Source: an uncultured Jannaschia sp. (GTDB lineage Bacteria > Pseudomonadota > Alphaproteobacteria > Rhodobacterales > Rhodobacteraceae). From it: a stretch of DNA of 7,405 nt. The position numbers and the translations under genes were made by a program. A model generated the notes under the pieces. The model saw nothing but the letters and a program-made list of their open reading frames with translations. It ran no database searches and was not told where the DNA came from. Shown in pieces: positions 6,351 through 7,405 of the stretch (the stretch's first letter is position 1; the number at the start of each line of letters is the position of its first letter). The stretch lies in assembly GCA_937916365.1 (NCBI GenBank), contig CALFSY010000102.1, positions 1 through 7,405 on the forward strand, in the 5' to 3' direction.

Positions 6351-7340
6351 ATGGCGCAACACAATCCACGCATTTTGGTAACGGGCGGGGCCGGTTACAT
6401 CGGCAGCCATGCTTGCAAGGCGCTGTCGCAGGCGGGGTATGTGCCGGTGGTATACGATTCGCTTTGCCGTGGGCATGCCTGGGCGGTGAAATATGGCCCG
6501 CTAGAGATCGGCGATATATTAGACGAAGACCGCCTACGTGATGTGTGCCGCATTCATCGGCCCGCTGGTGTGATCCATTTTGCGGCTCTCACGTATGTTG
6601 GGGAATCCGTCGAAAACCCGATGTTATATTACCAAAACAATGTTGGCGGCACGATGGCATTGTTGCGCGCCATGGCCGCCGAAGACATTGATCGCATTGT
6701 TTTTTCATCGACCTGCGCAATCTATGGCGTGCCGGAAACCATCCCGATCCACGAAGATATGCCACAACGCCCCATCAACCCCTATGGGCATAGCAAGGCT
6801 ATGGTGGAACAGATGTTGCGCGATTGCGCGAGTGCCGGGCGCCTTAGGGCCGTGGCGCTACGGTATTTCAACGCCGCGGGCGCCGATCCCGATGGCGATT
6901 TAGGTGAACATCACGATCCGGAAACGCATGTGATCCCGTTGGCATTGCAGGCTGTCAAAGGGGTGGGGGGGCCATTGACGGTGTTTGGCACCGATTATCC
7001 TACGCCCGATGGCACGTGCATCCGCGATTATGTGCACGTGACCGATTTGGCTGATGCGCATGTTAAGGCCCTGCGCTTTACCGAAACCCAACATCAGGGC
7101 AGTTTTGACGCCTTTAACCTAGGCACGGGAACGGGGGTGTCGGTGAAAGATTTGTTAAACCTAACGGGGCAGGTGACGGCCCGCCCGGTGCCCGTCGTTT
7201 ATGGCGCCCGCCGCCCGGGCGATCCGCCGACCCTGGTCGCCGATCCGCGCCGCGCGAATCGCGTATTGTCATGGTCGCCCCAGCATTCCGACCCACACAC
7301 CATTTTGCGCACAGCATGGGATTGGGTTAATCGGGTTTAG
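6351..7340 (+). CDS. galE: UDP-glucose 4-epimerase
   Basis: GalE interconverts UDP-glucose and UDP-galactose (some members also the N-acetyl forms) using bound NAD+ in the cytoplasm. It serves the Leloir pathway and supplies galactose for LPS and exopolysaccharide. The 329 aa protein (E. coli 338) is an extended short-chain dehydrogenase. It has the NAD-binding TGGAGYIGSH at 11-20, HFAALTYVGESVENP at 76-90, the catalytic SST (119-121) and Tyr145/Lys149 in NPYGHSKAM. RYFNAAGADP (171-180), DGTCIRDYVHVTDLA (220-234) and FNLGTGTGVSV (255-265) identify GalE within the family. An in-frame TAA at 6330-6332 with no other start codon after it fixes the start at 6351; no clear Shine-Dalgarno precedes it. 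It is divergent from the membrane sugar-phosphate transferase gene, in keeping with a surface-polysaccharide locus. The 65 bases after it to the window end are GC-rich and show no gene or terminator. Confidence 0.95.
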   Translation: MAQHNPRILVTGGAGYIGSHACKALSQAGYVPVVYDSLCRGHAWAVKYGPLEIGDILDEDRLRDVCRIHRPAGVIHFAALTYVGESVENPMLYYQNNVGGTMALLRAMAAEDIDRIVFSSTCAIYGVPETIPIHEDMPQRPINPYGHSKAMVEQMLRDCASAGRLRAVALRYFNAAGADPDGDLGEHHDPETHVIPLALQAVKGVGGPLTVFGTDYPTPDGTCIRDYVHVTDLADAHVKALRFTETQHQGSFDAFNLGTGTGVSVKDLLNLTGQVTARPVPVVYGARRPGDPPTLVADPRRANRVLSWSPQHSDPHTILRTAWDWVNRV

Positions 7341-7405
7341 TTTGCGGGGGCCTTCCGTCCTTAACTACGCCGCCGCCGTTTCCCGCCCCGTTGCCCCGCG
7401 CGGCC

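Noticed and set aside
1..7405. A new defence, mobile or multi-gene accessory system
   Set aside because: All six substantial genes belong to recognisable core or envelope families with normal lengths; there are no transposases, integrases, toxin-antitoxin pairs, nucleases, attachment sites or repeat arrays.

Overview
This looks like an ordinary stretch of chromosome from an alphaproteobacterium, most likely a marine Rhodobacterales (Roseobacter/Rhodobacter) species. The strongest evidence is a near-textbook RegB/PrrB redox-sensor kinase divergent from a SenC/PrrC-type Sco copper chaperone, a pair characteristic of that order. I see no mobile element, CRISPR array, tRNA, rRNA or phage gene, and no convincing new multi-gene system. 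The interest lies in gene arrangement and short regulatory signals.

Layout. Bases 1-59 (minus) may hold the first codons of an unidentified gene running off the window. Then come kdsA (minus, KDO-8-phosphate synthase, metal-dependent type) and senC (minus), probably co-transcribed as senC-kdsA with 47 bp between them. An 81 bp divergent region carrying a compound palindrome separates senC from regB (plus). After 139 bp follows a membrane-anchored, multi-PAS protein (plus) that resembles the sensory part of the cell-cycle regulator DivL but has no kinase domain. It meets a membrane sugar-1-phosphate transferase of the WecA/MraY superfamily (minus) tail to tail over a 137 bp gap with two inverted repeats. 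That gene is divergent from galE (plus, UDP-glucose 4-epimerase) across a 201 bp region with an AT-rich palindrome and a possible 8-codon leader ORF. The last 65 bp are GC-rich and show nothing I can name.

How the genes fit together. Two themes are present. The first is redox and cell-cycle signalling: RegB senses respiratory/quinone status, SenC serves cytochrome oxidase copper-site assembly, and the DivL-like protein would feed the CckA-ChpT-CtrA phosphorelay. The second is envelope carbohydrate: KdsA makes the KDO precursor of the LPS core, GalE makes UDP-galactose (or UDP-GalNAc), and the WecA-like enzyme loads the first sugar-phosphate onto undecaprenyl phosphate. The partner response regulator gene regA, which usually follows senC in this order, is absent; kdsA takes its place.

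Limits. All family assignments rest on motifs and remembered family sequences, not on searches. Promoter and operator calls are by eye and weak.
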